This document shows positions 25,772 through 32,497 of a DNA stretch of 32,497 bases, piece after piece. A model generated the notes under the pieces. The model worked only from the letters and a program-made list of their open reading frames with translations, was not told the DNA's origin and did not search any database. Made by a program: the position numbers and the translations under genes. Position 1 is the first letter of the stretch. Every line of letters begins with the position of its first letter. Source of the stretch: Lentisphaeria bacterium (GTDB taxonomy: Bacteria; Verrucomicrobiota; Lentisphaeria; Oligosphaerales; Oligosphaeraceae); the NCBI GenBank assembly GCA_016287975.1, contig JAEEXV010000022.1, forward strand, positions 1 through 32,497, read 5' to 3'.

Positions 25772-25792
25772 TATTGTGTTATATTTCTGTGC
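25772..25792. promoter_or_regulatory. Possible AraC-type activator site
   Basis: TATTGTGTTA (25772-25781) is followed by TATTTCTGTGC (25782-25792), both like the TATTTGTGCT repeats at 6802-6831. They begin 36 bp upstream of the -35 box of the minus-strand promoter and lie 48 bp before the AraC-type gene. The match is imperfect and the repeat spacing differs (10 bp rather than 20). Confidence 0.25.
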
Positions 25793-25839
25793 GGTGCCTT
25801 TCCGACTGTAGCCTCCGACTGCCGCCACGCTCCTCTCCC

Positions 25840-26694
25840 ATGCAACTGTTTGCCTACTCTCAATTCCTCTTTCCCGACGCGGCCGTCCGACCTGGGGTCC
25901 TGCCGCGCAACTGCGGGCATCAGATCGTCTGCCGCGGGGACGACTATGGCTGGCATGGCCTGCGCCGCGGTCCCAACCCGTTCTTCATCTGGCAGTACAC
26001 GCTTTCCGGGTGCGGCGAGATCACGATCGGCGGGGAACGTCATCTTCTGCCGCCCGAGACGGCGTTTTTCGTGAAGGTCCCGAGCGACCATCACTACTGC
26101 CTGCCGCGGTCGTCTCCGCATTGGGAATACTATTTTCTGTCGGTGTCGGGGGAGGAGATCTGCCGTTTGGGGGACGAACTGACGGCGCGGTTCGGGTGCG
26201 TCTTTCGGCTGCCGCGTGCCTCGTCGTGCATTGGCGCCTTCGAGGAGTTTTTGCGGCTGCCTGCGGACGGGCTCATGGCCCATCCGCTTCACGCCTCCGC
26301 CAGGGCCTACTCCCTGATCGCCTCCATCTTCACGGCGCTGGAGGGGACGCGGACGCCGCCGCCAGAGCAGCGTCTGCTGGAGCAGGTGCGGCAGTACGTG
26401 CTGGCGCACCTGGAGGAGCCGCTTGGCATCGGGGAACTGGCGGGGATCTTCCACTACAGCCGCAGCCATTTCTCGCGCCTCATGCACGTGGTGACGGGGA
26501 TGACCGCGCAGCAGTATGTCAATTCCATTCGGCTCAACCTCGCGGAGCAGCTGCTCAGGACCGAGCCGCTCTCCGTCAAGGAACTGGCCGCGCGGGTCGG
26601 TTTCCGCGAGACGAGTTATTTCTGCCGCCAGTTTCGGCGGCAGTTCCACCTCTCGCCGAGGCAATATCTGCTGCACAGCGCAGACGCCAGGTGA
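25840..26694 (+). CDS. AraC-family transcriptional regulator
   Basis: A 284-aa protein. Residues 1 to about 150 are a cupin-like sugar-sensing domain (FFIWQYTLSGCGEITIGGER, LPPETAFFVKVPSDHHY). Residues about 180-280 are the double helix-turn-helix: LLEQVRQYVLAHLEEPLGIG, ELAGIFHYSRSHFSRLMHVV, SVKELAARVGF and YFCRQFRRQFHLSPRQY. The ATG at 25840 gives the standard length; an in-frame ATG at 25726 would add 38 residues that do not look like the family. No Shine-Dalgarno sequence is clear. It is divergent from the 25615-to-21047 operon with a 224-nt shared region, so control of that operon is likely, and perhaps also of the 6630-to-566 operon, whose promoter is alike. The stop codon abuts the stop of dsbD with no base between them. 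Confidence 0.88.
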   Translation: MQLFAYSQFLFPDAAVRPGVLPRNCGHQIVCRGDDYGWHGLRRGPNPFFIWQYTLSGCGEITIGGERHLLPPETAFFVKVPSDHHYCLPRSSPHWEYYFLSVSGEEICRLGDELTARFGCVFRLPRASSCIGAFEEFLRLPADGLMAHPLHASARAYSLIASIFTALEGTRTPPPEQRLLEQVRQYVLAHLEEPLGIGELAGIFHYSRSHFSRLMHVVTGMTAQQYVNSIRLNLAEQLLRTEPLSVKELAARVGFRETSYFCRQFRRQFHLSPRQYLLHSADAR

Positions 26695-28170
26695 CTATGG
26701 CGCGGGCAGGACGACGACGTAGGCGGGAAGCCCCAGGAGGCCGAACTTCTGCGCGAGCGGGCGGATGGCGGGGGCCTCGAAGTCGTCGGCCTGGATTTTG
26801 ACGCAGACCATCTGGTCGAGGCGCTTCTGGATGGCGGGGGCGCGGAGGGTGGTGGCGTCCATGGTGACGCAGGCCTTGCAGGTGGTGCCCCAGAAGTCGA
26901 GGAAGAGGGGCTTTTGGGCGGCGCGGGCCTCGGCGGCGGCGGCGGCGAGGTCGGTGCGCCAGCGTCCGTCGGGTGCGGCGGGGGGTGCGTCGGGCTTGAG
27001 GAGGCGGAAGCCGCTCCAGGCGTAGAAGCAGGCGAATGCGAGGATGAGGACGCCGAAGGCGTGCTTGACGCGGTTCATCCAGGCGCCTGGCCTGGGGAGG
27101 AAGGAGAGTCCTGCGCCGAGGAACGGCCAGGGGAGGGCGAGGCCGAGGCCCAGGAGGAGCGGGAGCCATGCGGCGGCGGCGTGGCCGCCGCGATGGAGTT
27201 GGGCGGCGAGGAGAAGCACCCAGATGAGAACGGGCGCGATGCAGGCGCCCGCGAGGATGGCGGCGGTCGCGCCGAGGATGGCGGCGGCCGCGTAGGAGCC
27301 GCGCGCGGAGGGGGCGCCGCCCTTGCGGAAGCGCGAGAGGTCGATGAGGATGAGGTCGAACATGGCGAGGGCGAGCACGATGAAGACGACGGCGACCGCG
27401 AAGTTGAACCACGGGCTGGCGTTGAGGGCGCCGAAGCGACCGCCCGCGTGGACGAAGACCGCGCCCGCGATGCCGTAGGTGAGGGCCATCGCGCCGCCGT
27501 AGGTCGCGCCGAGGGCGAGGCCGCGTCGTCGGCTGTGTCCTGCGGCGCCCGCGCCGAGGACGCCCAGGGTGATGGGGATCATCGGCAGCACGCACGGGGT
27601 GAGGTTGAGGAGGAGGCCGAGCGGAATGATGAGCAGGGCCGCGAGGAGCAGCCCGTGGCGTCGGAAGACGCGCGCGAGGAGGTTCTCCTTTGCGGCGTGG
27701 GCGTTTCCGACGGCGTCGTCCAGCCAGCGCGCGAAGTCGCTCTCGCCCTGGTATCCCGCGACGGCGCTCCAGCGTCCGAGGCCGTCGAGCGTTGAGGGCG
27801 CGTCGGCCGCGGCCGAAGTCGGGGCGGCGGCGGGCGCCGCCGCGAGGGGGATGGTCTGCGGCGGGAAGCACATTTCCTCGGTGCAGCCCTGCAAGGTGAT
27901 GGTAAGGTCGCGGGTGGGCGGGGTGACGCGGAATTTGAGGACGGTGTCGGCGGGCCATGTCCCGTCCTCGTGGACGGGGGGATGGTCGACGGGCGTGACG
28001 GTGGTGCCGTCGGGGGCGTTGAGGCGGAGCGTCGCGGCGGTGATGTGGACGCGTTTCGGGAGCACGAAGGAGATGGCGACGATGTCGCCGTCGAATTGCG
28101 CTTCGGCGTTGAAGTCGGCGGCGGGGAGGGCGCAGGCGAGGAGGACGAGCAGGGTGGCGAGGTGTCTCAT
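26695..28170 (-). CDS. dsbD: Thiol:disulfide interchange protein DsbD
   Basis: A 491-aa membrane protein that carries electrons from thioredoxin in the cytoplasm to the periplasm. Signal peptide 1-17; periplasmic N-terminal domain with GCTEEMC (Cys96, Cys101); a membrane core of about eight helices with LTPCVLP (Cys193) and AGACIAPVL (Cys310), the two Cys of the electron path; C-terminal thioredoxin-like domain with FWGTTCKAC (Cys431, Cys434). All three cysteine pairs are therefore present. It is a little shorter than E. coli DsbD (565 aa). The ATG overlaps the stop of the Nudix gene (ATGA), so it is translationally coupled to it. The Cys-rich exported pseudopilin at 24003-24806 would be a natural client for such a system; that link is inference. 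Confidence 0.92.
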   Translation of the reverse strand: MRHLATLLVLLACALPAADFNAEAQFDGDIVAISFVLPKRVHITAATLRLNAPDGTTVTPVDHPPVHEDGTWPADTVLKFRVTPPTRDLTITLQGCTEEMCFPPQTIPLAAAPAAAPTSAAADAPSTLDGLGRWSAVAGYQGESDFARWLDDAVGNAHAAKENLLARVFRRHGLLLAALLIIPLGLLLNLTPCVLPMIPITLGVLGAGAAGHSRRRGLALGATYGGAMALTYGIAGAVFVHAGGRFGALNASPWFNFAVAVVFIVLALAMFDLILIDLSRFRKGGAPSARGSYAAAAILGATAAILAGACIAPVLIWVLLLAAQLHRGGHAAAAWLPLLLGLGLALPWPFLGAGLSFLPRPGAWMNRVKHAFGVLILAFACFYAWSGFRLLKPDAPPAAPDGRWRTDLAAAAAEARAAQKPLFLDFWGTTCKACVTMDATTLRAPAIQKRLDQMVCVKIQADDFEAPAIRPLAQKFGLLGLPAYVVVLPAP

Positions 28171-28661
28171 ATTCGGGTCATGCTCCAGCGGATGGGGTGT
28201 TCTCCGTCGTAGGGGAGGTAGCCGTGGAAGGGGCGCGGGTCGCCGTCGAAGACGAGGGGCACGAAATAGCGGTCGCCCTCCCACATCGGGTAGTTGCCGA
28301 GGTCGGCGACGGGCACCCAGGAGAGGGTGCCCTCGACGTTGTCGGTGAACGGGGTGCCAGTGAAGGCGGTGACGAGGAAGATGAAGGCGAGCCAGTTTTC
28401 GCGGTGCGGGCCGAAGTTGGTCCAGTTGACGGTGCCGCGCAGGGTCATCGCGGTCACCTCGATGCCCGCCTCCTCGCGGATCTCGCGGATCATGCACGCG
28501 GCGGCGTCCTCGCCTGGCTCCATGTGCCCGCCGAGGCCGTTGTATTTGCCGAACTGCTCGTCGCTTTTGCGCGCGATGCGGTGCGAAAGCAGGACCTGGC
28601 TGCCATCAGGCGACAAAATGTAGCCGAGCGTGCTGAGGATCGGGCAGTAGGAGGCGGACAT
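28167..28661 (-). CDS. Nudix hydrolase, MutT-like
   Basis: A 164-aa protein with a perfect Nudix box GX5EX7REUXEEXGU: Gly45, Glu51, then Arg59-Glu60-Ile61-x-Glu63-Glu64-x-Gly66-Ile67 (within GGHMEPGEDAAACMIREI). The box binds Mg and hydrolyses X-linked nucleoside diphosphates. The N-terminal TLGYILSPDGSQVLLSHR and the WVPVADLGNYPMWEGDRYF after the box are like the MutT/MTH1 8-oxo-dGTP diphosphatase group; the substrate is not proven. The start at 28661 gives the usual length. The preceding 206-nt gap carries three palindromic repeats. The gene is coupled to dsbD by a 4-nt overlap; both could serve oxidative-damage protection, though this is only suggestive. Confidence 0.88.
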   Translation of the reverse strand: MSASYCPILSTLGYILSPDGSQVLLSHRIARKSDEQFGKYNGLGGHMEPGEDAAACMIREIREEAGIEVTAMTLRGTVNWTNFGPHRENWLAFIFLVTAFTGTPFTDNVEGTLSWVPVADLGNYPMWEGDRYFVPLVFDGDPRPFHGYLPYDGEHPIRWSMTRI

Positions 28662-28693
28662 GGCGATGGAGGGAATTTGGGGGACGCAGGGGA

Positions 28694-28726
28694 CGGCGGG
28701 CCATACGGCCCGCCGCAGAACAGGGG
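28694..28726 (+). repeat. Palindromic repeat, family A, intergenic copy 1
   Basis: CGGCGGGCC-ATAC-GGCCCGCCG (28694-28715) is a perfect 9-bp stem with a 4-nt loop, followed by CAGAACAGGGGG. It lies between uppS and the Nudix gene. The same core and tail occur at 28801-28833 and, inverted, at 3767-3798. Confidence 0.7.
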
Positions 28727-28750
28727 GCGGTGTGGGCCGTCCGTTCGGTG

Positions 28751-28771
28751 CCGCCGGCGAAAAGCCGGCGG
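28751..28771. repeat. Palindrome with GAAAA loop
   Basis: CCGCCGGC-GAAAA-GCCGGCGG is a perfect 8-bp stem. A shorter related palindrome lies at 20798-20810. It holds CCGG twice, which is notable because CCGG is rare in the surrounding genes. Confidence 0.6.
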
Positions 28772-28800
28772 GCTGGTTGGCGGTCTGGTGGGGGTGCTTT

Positions 28801-28833
28801 GCGGGCCGGAAACGCCCCGCCGCAGAACGGGGG
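28801..28833 (+). repeat. Palindromic repeat, family A, intergenic copy 2
   Basis: GCGGGCCG-GAAA-CGCCCCGC has one mismatch in the stem (28815), followed by CGCAGAACGGGGG. It lies 107 bp from copy 1 in the same orientation. Confidence 0.65.
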
Positions 28834-28867
28834 TGCTCGGTGTGCGCGCCGTCCGAGGTGCTTCGCC

Positions 28868-29566
28868 TCACACCTTTCCGAACCGGCGGTGTCGGGATTG
28901 GAATTCGGCGATGGCGGCGCCCAGTTCGGCGGCGCCGAAGTCGGGCCAGAGGACGGGGGTGAAGTAGAACTCTGCGTAGGAGAGTTCCCAGAGAAGGAAG
29001 TTGGAGAGGCGCTGTTCGCCGCCAGTGCGGATGAGCAGGTCGGGTTCGGGGAGGTCGGGGGCGTAGAGGGCTGCGGCGAGTTCGGCCTCGGTCACGGGGG
29101 ACTTGAGGTCTCCGGAGGCGCGTCGGGCGGCGAGGATGGCGGTGGCGGCGTCGGCGAGCTCGGCGCGGCCGCCGTAGTTGAGGGCGACGTTGAGGGTGAG
29201 GGTGGTGTTCTGGGCGGTGGCGGCGATGGCGTGCCTGAGGGCGAGCCGCGGGGCGAGCGGCATGGCGTCGAGGCGCCCTACGGTGCGCAGGCGGATGCCG
29301 CGCCTCTGGAGGTCGTCGAGGCTGCGGGTCGCATACTGGCTGAAGAGGGACATCAGCGTCTCGACCTCGGACTTCGGGCGGTTCCAGTTCTCGGTGGAGA
29401 AGGCATAGAGGGTGAGGCAGGAGACGCCTGCGGCGATGGCGGCGTCGGCGACGACCTGGACCTGTTCGGAGCCCGCCTTGTGGCCGGCGGAGCGTTCGAG
29501 GCCTCGGGCGGTGGCCCAGCGGCCGTTGCCGTCCATGATGATGGCGATGTGCTTGGGGATGGTCAT
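28868..29566 (-). CDS. uppS: Undecaprenyl diphosphate synthase (isoprenyl transferase)
   Basis: A 232-aa cis-prenyltransferase that adds isopentenyl diphosphate units to farnesyl diphosphate, making the C55 lipid carrier for peptidoglycan and surface glycans. Motifs: HIAIIMDGNGRWA with catalytic Asp12, RGLERSAGHKAG (21-32), LYAFSTENWNRP (53-64), and LLIRTGGEQRLSNFLLWE (177-194) with the diphosphate-binding Arg180 and the Mg-related Glu194, then YF....WPDF. The length is typical. Its ATG overlaps the stop of dxs (ATGA), so it is coupled to the isoprenoid precursor gene upstream. It ends the tight isoprenoid run; a repeat-rich gap of 206 nt follows before the Nudix gene. Confidence 0.95.
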   Translation of the reverse strand: MTIPKHIAIIMDGNGRWATARGLERSAGHKAGSEQVQVVADAAIAAGVSCLTLYAFSTENWNRPKSEVETLMSLFSQYATRSLDDLQRRGIRLRTVGRLDAMPLAPRLALRHAIAATAQNTTLTLNVALNYGGRAELADAATAILAARRASGDLKSPVTEAELAAALYAPDLPEPDLLIRTGGEQRLSNFLLWELSYAEFYFTPVLWPDFGAAELGAAIAEFQSRHRRFGKV

Positions 29567-31398
29567 TGCGGGGTGCGGAGTCGGTCGGCGATGGCGTCCG
29601 CGTCGAGGCCGAAGCGGGCGCGCAGGCTGGCGGGGTTGCCGTGGGGGATGATGGCGTCGGCTGGCCAGCCGAAACGCTGGACGGGCGGGTGCGGCAGGTC
29701 GGCGAGGGCCTCCAGGAGGCAGTCGCCGAGGCCGCCGATGACGCAGTGGTCTTCGATGGAGGCCTGGGGGATGTCGGCGAAGCGGCGCGCGAGGTCGGCG
29801 TCGAAGGGCTTGAGGAAGCGGGCGTTGACGACGGCGACACGCTCGCCGTCAAGCCGCCCCGCGACCTGGAGGGCGGTTTCGAGCATGGCACCGGTAGCCC
29901 AGAGGACGCGCGTGGGCTGCTCGGGGGCGCGCAGGAGGACGGCGCGCCCCAGTTCGATGGGCTGGAGTTCTCGGCCGAGGTCGAGGCAGCGCCCGCGCGG
30001 ATACCGCAGGAGTGCGGGGCGTTTCAGGGAGTACGCAAAATATAGCATGGCCTTGACTTCGGCGGCGGTGGCGGGGGCGAGGATGACGAGGTCGGGGAGT
30101 TGGCGCAGGAAGCCCAGGTCGTAGATGCCGTGGTGGGTGGGGCCGTCGGGGACGGCGCCTGCGCGGTCGACGGCGAAGATGACGGGGAGGCGGTTCAGGC
30201 AGACGTCGTGGTAGATGTTGTCGAAGGCGCGCTGCAGGAACGTGGAGTAGATGGCGACGACGGGGCGCTCGCCGCCGCGCGCGAGGCCTGAGGCGAAGGC
30301 GACGGCGTGTTCCTCGGCGATGCCAGTGTCGTGGCAGCGGTCGGGGAAGCGCCGCGCGAAGTCGGCGAGGCCAGTCCCGTCGAGCATGGCGGCGGAGACG
30401 GCGACGACCTCGGGGTGTTCCTGGGCGAGCGAGCAGATGGCGTCCCCGAAGGCGCGCGAGAAGTCGGGCTCGCCCTTGGGGCGGGGGGCGGTCTCCCCCG
30501 TGGCGGGGTCGAAGGGGCCGACGCCGTGGTACCTGGAGGGGTTCTGCTCGGCGAACGGGCAGCCGCAGCCTTTGCGGGTGACGATGTGGATGAGGAGCGG
30601 GTTGCCGCTTCGGTCGTCGCGGGCGAGGCGGAGATTGCGCAGCAGTTCGGGGAGGGAGTGGCCGTCGATGGGGCCGAAATAGCGCAGGCCGAGTTCCTGG
30701 AAGAGGATGCCTGGCGGCAGGAAGAAGCCCTTGACGGCGCGCTCGATGCGCAGCCAGAAGGAGCGCAGGCGCCCTGGGCGTGCGGCGCCGAGCCCCGTTT
30801 TGATGACGGCGCGCACGCGGTTGTAGAAGCGCCCCGAGATGATGCGGTTCAGGCAGTGGCGCAGGGTGCCGCGCGCGGGGGAGATGGACATCTGGTTGTC
30901 GTTGAGGACGATGACCAGGCGTCGGCCGCCGTCGCGCAGATTGTTGAGGGCCTCCCAGGGGATGCCGCATGAGAGCGCGCCGTCCCCGATGACGGCGATG
31001 GCCTTGCCTGGGCGGCCGTCGCGGAGGCGGGCTTCGGCGTCCCCAAGGGCCTGGGAGACGGCGACTCCTGCGTGTCCTGCGTACACGGGGTCGGCGGGGG
31101 ATTCGTCGGGGGAGGGGAAGCCTGAGACGCCGCCTTCCTCGCGCAGGTTGTCGAGGGTGCGTCCAGTCAGGAGCTTGTGGGCGTAGGCCTGGTGGCCGAC
31201 ATCGAAGTAGAGCGTGTCGGTGGCGGGGATGTCGAAGACGGCGTGGAGGGCGATGGTCAGTTCGACGGCGCCCAGGTTGGAGGCGAGATGCCCGCCGTGC
31301 GCCGCGACGGCGGCGAGGATGCGCGCGCGCAGTTCCTCCGCGACGGCGGCGAGGTCGCGCTCGGGCATGGACTTCAACTGGGCGGGGGCGGGAGGCAT
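29563..31398 (-). CDS. dxs: 1-deoxy-D-xylulose-5-phosphate synthase
   Basis: A 611-aa thiamine-diphosphate enzyme, the first step of the MEP pathway (pyruvate plus glyceraldehyde 3-phosphate to DXP). Motifs: GGHLASNLGAVELTIALH with His37, YFDVGHQAYAHKLLTGR (64-80), the TPP motif GDGALSCG (138-145) to EALNN and VLNDNQMSISP, GLRYFGPIDGH, GIAEEHAVAFASGLA with the catalytic Glu, and C-terminal VNARFLKPFD. The TPP loop reads ALSCGIPWEALNN where most relatives have AL-T/S-G/A-G-M-A-x-EALNN; this looks tolerable but is unusual. The N-terminus is slightly short compared with E. coli (620 aa). It starts 12 nt after the ispH stop and overlaps uppS by 4 nt. Confidence 0.95.
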   Translation of the reverse strand: MPPAPAQLKSMPERDLAAVAEELRARILAAVAAHGGHLASNLGAVELTIALHAVFDIPATDTLYFDVGHQAYAHKLLTGRTLDNLREEGGVSGFPSPDESPADPVYAGHAGVAVSQALGDAEARLRDGRPGKAIAVIGDGALSCGIPWEALNNLRDGGRRLVIVLNDNQMSISPARGTLRHCLNRIISGRFYNRVRAVIKTGLGAARPGRLRSFWLRIERAVKGFFLPPGILFQELGLRYFGPIDGHSLPELLRNLRLARDDRSGNPLLIHIVTRKGCGCPFAEQNPSRYHGVGPFDPATGETAPRPKGEPDFSRAFGDAICSLAQEHPEVVAVSAAMLDGTGLADFARRFPDRCHDTGIAEEHAVAFASGLARGGERPVVAIYSTFLQRAFDNIYHDVCLNRLPVIFAVDRAGAVPDGPTHHGIYDLGFLRQLPDLVILAPATAAEVKAMLYFAYSLKRPALLRYPRGRCLDLGRELQPIELGRAVLLRAPEQPTRVLWATGAMLETALQVAGRLDGERVAVVNARFLKPFDADLARRFADIPQASIEDHCVIGGLGDCLLEALADLPHPPVQRFGWPADAIIPHGNPASLRARFGLDADAIADRLRTPQ

Positions 31399-31410
31399 GG
31401 GCGATGGCGG

Positions 31411-32256
31411 CTATCGTTCTTGCAGCGCCTGGATGGCGCGGTCGATCTGGGCCTGCGGGGTGCTGGCGCCTGCGGCGATGCCGACGCGGCGGTATTGGCC
31501 GAGGTCGGGCGGGAACTGCTCGGGGCCTTCGACCAGCCAGGCGGGGATCCCCGCGCGCTCGCCGATCTCGCGGAGGCGGCTGGCGTTGGAACTGTGCGGG
31601 GAGCCGATGACGAGGAGGGCGTCGACTTCGCGCACCAGCCGCTCGACGGCGCTCTGGCGCTCGAAGGAGGCGCGGCAGATGGCGCCTGTGCGGCGGGCGT
31701 GCGGAAATCTGCGCTGGAGCGCCGCGAAGAGCGCGTCGGCGGTCTCGTGGTTGAGGGTGGTCTGGGTGAGCAGAATCGGATGGCGGAGCGGCGGCAGGGC
31801 CTCGACCTCGGCGGTGGCGGCGACCAGAAAACGGCGCGGCGTGCCCGCGCTTCCGATCACGCCCTCGGCCTCGGGGTGGCCGTGGAGGCCGCAGAAGACC
31901 AGTTCGTCGTCGGGCGTGAGGGCGGCGGCGGCGGCCTGGAGTTGCCGCACGATGGGGCAGGTGGCGTCGAGGACGCGGGCGGCGCGGGCGCGGAGGGCGT
32001 CGGCGGTCTCGGGGGAGACGCCGTGGGCGCCGATGAGGACGGTCGTGCCAGTGGGGAGGTCCTGCGGCGTTTCGATGAAGCGGGCGCCCTGGCGGCGCAT
32101 CTCTTCGGTCACGCAGCGGTTGTGGACGAGTTCGTGGAGGACGAAGAGGGGCTCTCCGGAGGGCATGGCGCGGCGCGTCTCCTCGAAGAGGCGCATGGCG
32201 CGCTGGACGCCGCCGCAGAAGCCGAGGCAGTCGGCGATTTTGAGGTCGTGAGGCAT
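31411..32256 (-). CDS. ispH: 4-hydroxy-3-methylbut-2-enyl diphosphate reductase
   Basis: A 281-aa iron-sulfur enzyme, the last step of the MEP pathway, giving IPP and DMAPP. The three cluster cysteines are Cys14 (GFCGGV), Cys100 (LDATCPIV) and Cys194 (GAICRAS). Substrate-binding residues are also in place: HELVHN (41-46), AHGVS (78), GLHGHPEAEG with the proton-donor Glu129, TQTTL (164-168) and GSPHSSNASRL. The last motif has His where many relatives have Asn (GSxNSSN), and GAICRAS replaces DTICNAT, so it is a divergent but complete copy. Its ATG overlaps the stop of the upstream pseudouridine synthase gene by one base (TGATG). It is followed by dxs after 12 nt. Confidence 0.94.
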   Translation of the reverse strand: MPHDLKIADCLGFCGGVQRAMRLFEETRRAMPSGEPLFVLHELVHNRCVTEEMRRQGARFIETPQDLPTGTTVLIGAHGVSPETADALRARAARVLDATCPIVRQLQAAAAALTPDDELVFCGLHGHPEAEGVIGSAGTPRRFLVAATAEVEALPPLRHPILLTQTTLNHETADALFAALQRRFPHARRTGAICRASFERQSAVERLVREVDALLVIGSPHSSNASRLREIGERAGIPAWLVEGPEQFPPDLGQYRRVGIAAGASTPQAQIDRAIQALQER

Positions 32257-32497
32257 CAGAGGGTGAGGCGAGTGGTGGCGGTGAGGCGCCCGTGCGTGAC
32301 GGGGTGCGGGAAGGCGATGCTCCAGGAGACGAGCGCGATGCCGCCGTTCGGCGCGCCTGCGTCGTCCCGCGCGCCGTATTTTCGATCGCCGACGATGGGC
32401 CAGCCCGCGTGGGCGAGCTGCGCGCGGATCTGGTGGTAGCGGCCAGTGTCCAGGCCGATTTCAAGGAGGGCGCGGCCGTCGGGGCGCGTTTCCAGGA
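32256..32497 (-). CDS. RluA-family pseudouridine synthase, 3' part
   Basis: The last 80 codons of a gene that runs off the right edge. They include ALLEIGLDTGRYHQIRAQLA, then HAGWPIVGDRKYG and ALVSWSIAFPHPVT, the C-terminal motif of RluA/RluC/RluD-type enzymes, which isomerise uridine in rRNA or tRNA. The catalytic HRLD motif lies outside the window, so the exact type (RluA, C or D) cannot be told. The stop overlaps the ispH start by one base, making this the most upstream visible member of the isoprenoid operon. Confidence 0.88.
   Translation of the reverse strand, partial: LETRPDGRALLEIGLDTGRYHQIRAQLAHAGWPIVGDRKYGARDDAGAPNGGIALVSWSIAFPHPVTHGRLTATTRLTL

Noticed and set aside
29849..32464. 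An 871-codon minus frame across dxs and ispH
   Set aside because: It is very rich in Arg and Pro and is the out-of-frame shadow of dxs and ispH, both of which carry full sets of catalytic motifs.
1..32497. CRISPR array, riboswitch or replication origin
   Set aside because: No regularly spaced repeat, known aptamer core or DnaA-box cluster was seen on either strand.

Overview
The window reads as a piece of chromosome from a GC-rich, anaerobic, glycan-degrading bacterium, most likely of the Lentisphaerota/Victivallales type or a relative in the Planctomycetota-Verrucomicrobiota-Chlamydiota group. The reasons are three near-identical type IV pseudopilin-like N-termini placed in operons with very large glycosidase-like proteins, proteins of the DUF6067 and DUF4838 kind, a GH130 phosphorylase, and a glycyl radical enzyme. 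The taxon is an inference from gene content only; no rRNA or tRNA gene was seen.

Layout. 1-306: 5' part of an AAA-ATPase-like gene (minus). 566-6630: minus-strand operon of pseudopilin, 1280-aa secreted LamG/CBM9-like/DUF6067 protein and cytosolic beta-propeller glycosidase-like protein. About 6.7-16.55 kb: a block with different word composition. It holds, rightward, a GH130 phosphorylase and a GntR-type regulator with a sugar-binding-like domain, and leftward, a pseudopilin, a DUF4838 protein and a tightly overlapping three-gene set: glycyl radical enzyme (GRE), carboxymuconolactone decarboxylase-like (CMD) protein and radical SAM activase. A decayed second copy of the GH130 3' end closes the block in inverted orientation. 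16630-20735: AAC(3)-fold acetyltransferase and an unassigned 1057-aa protein. 21047-25615: operon of small secreted protein, pseudopilin and secreted GH99-like/LamG protein, with a divergent AraC-type regulator at 25840-26694. 26695-32497: housekeeping genes on the minus strand, read in the order RluA-type pseudouridine synthase (partial), IspH, Dxs, UppS, Nudix hydrolase, DsbD.

How they fit together. Most of the window looks like a series of glycan-use modules, each with one or two exported or very large glycosidase-like proteins and, in three of four, a pseudopilin. Regulators sit beside two modules. The 7-16.5 kb module adds intracellular phosphorolysis (GH130) and an oxygen-sensitive radical reaction (GRE plus activase) of unknown substrate. 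The GRE has a Cys-x-Glu active-site pair as in dehydratase/lyase GREs, and an unusual Cys just before the radical Gly. I consider the GRE-CMD-activase operon the best candidate for an undescribed pathway.

The strongest DNA-level signal is word usage. CCGG is almost absent from the flanking modules (3 in 566-5931, against about 38 of its anagram GGCC), but present at ordinary frequency in the 7-16.5 kb block (23 in 7080-9359). Pro-Gly pairs in the flanks are written CCTGGC or CCAGG, as expected if CmCGG methylation and deamination had eroded the site. Two families of GC-rich palindromic repeats are also present, one copy lying in frame inside the 1280-aa gene. All counts were made by eye.
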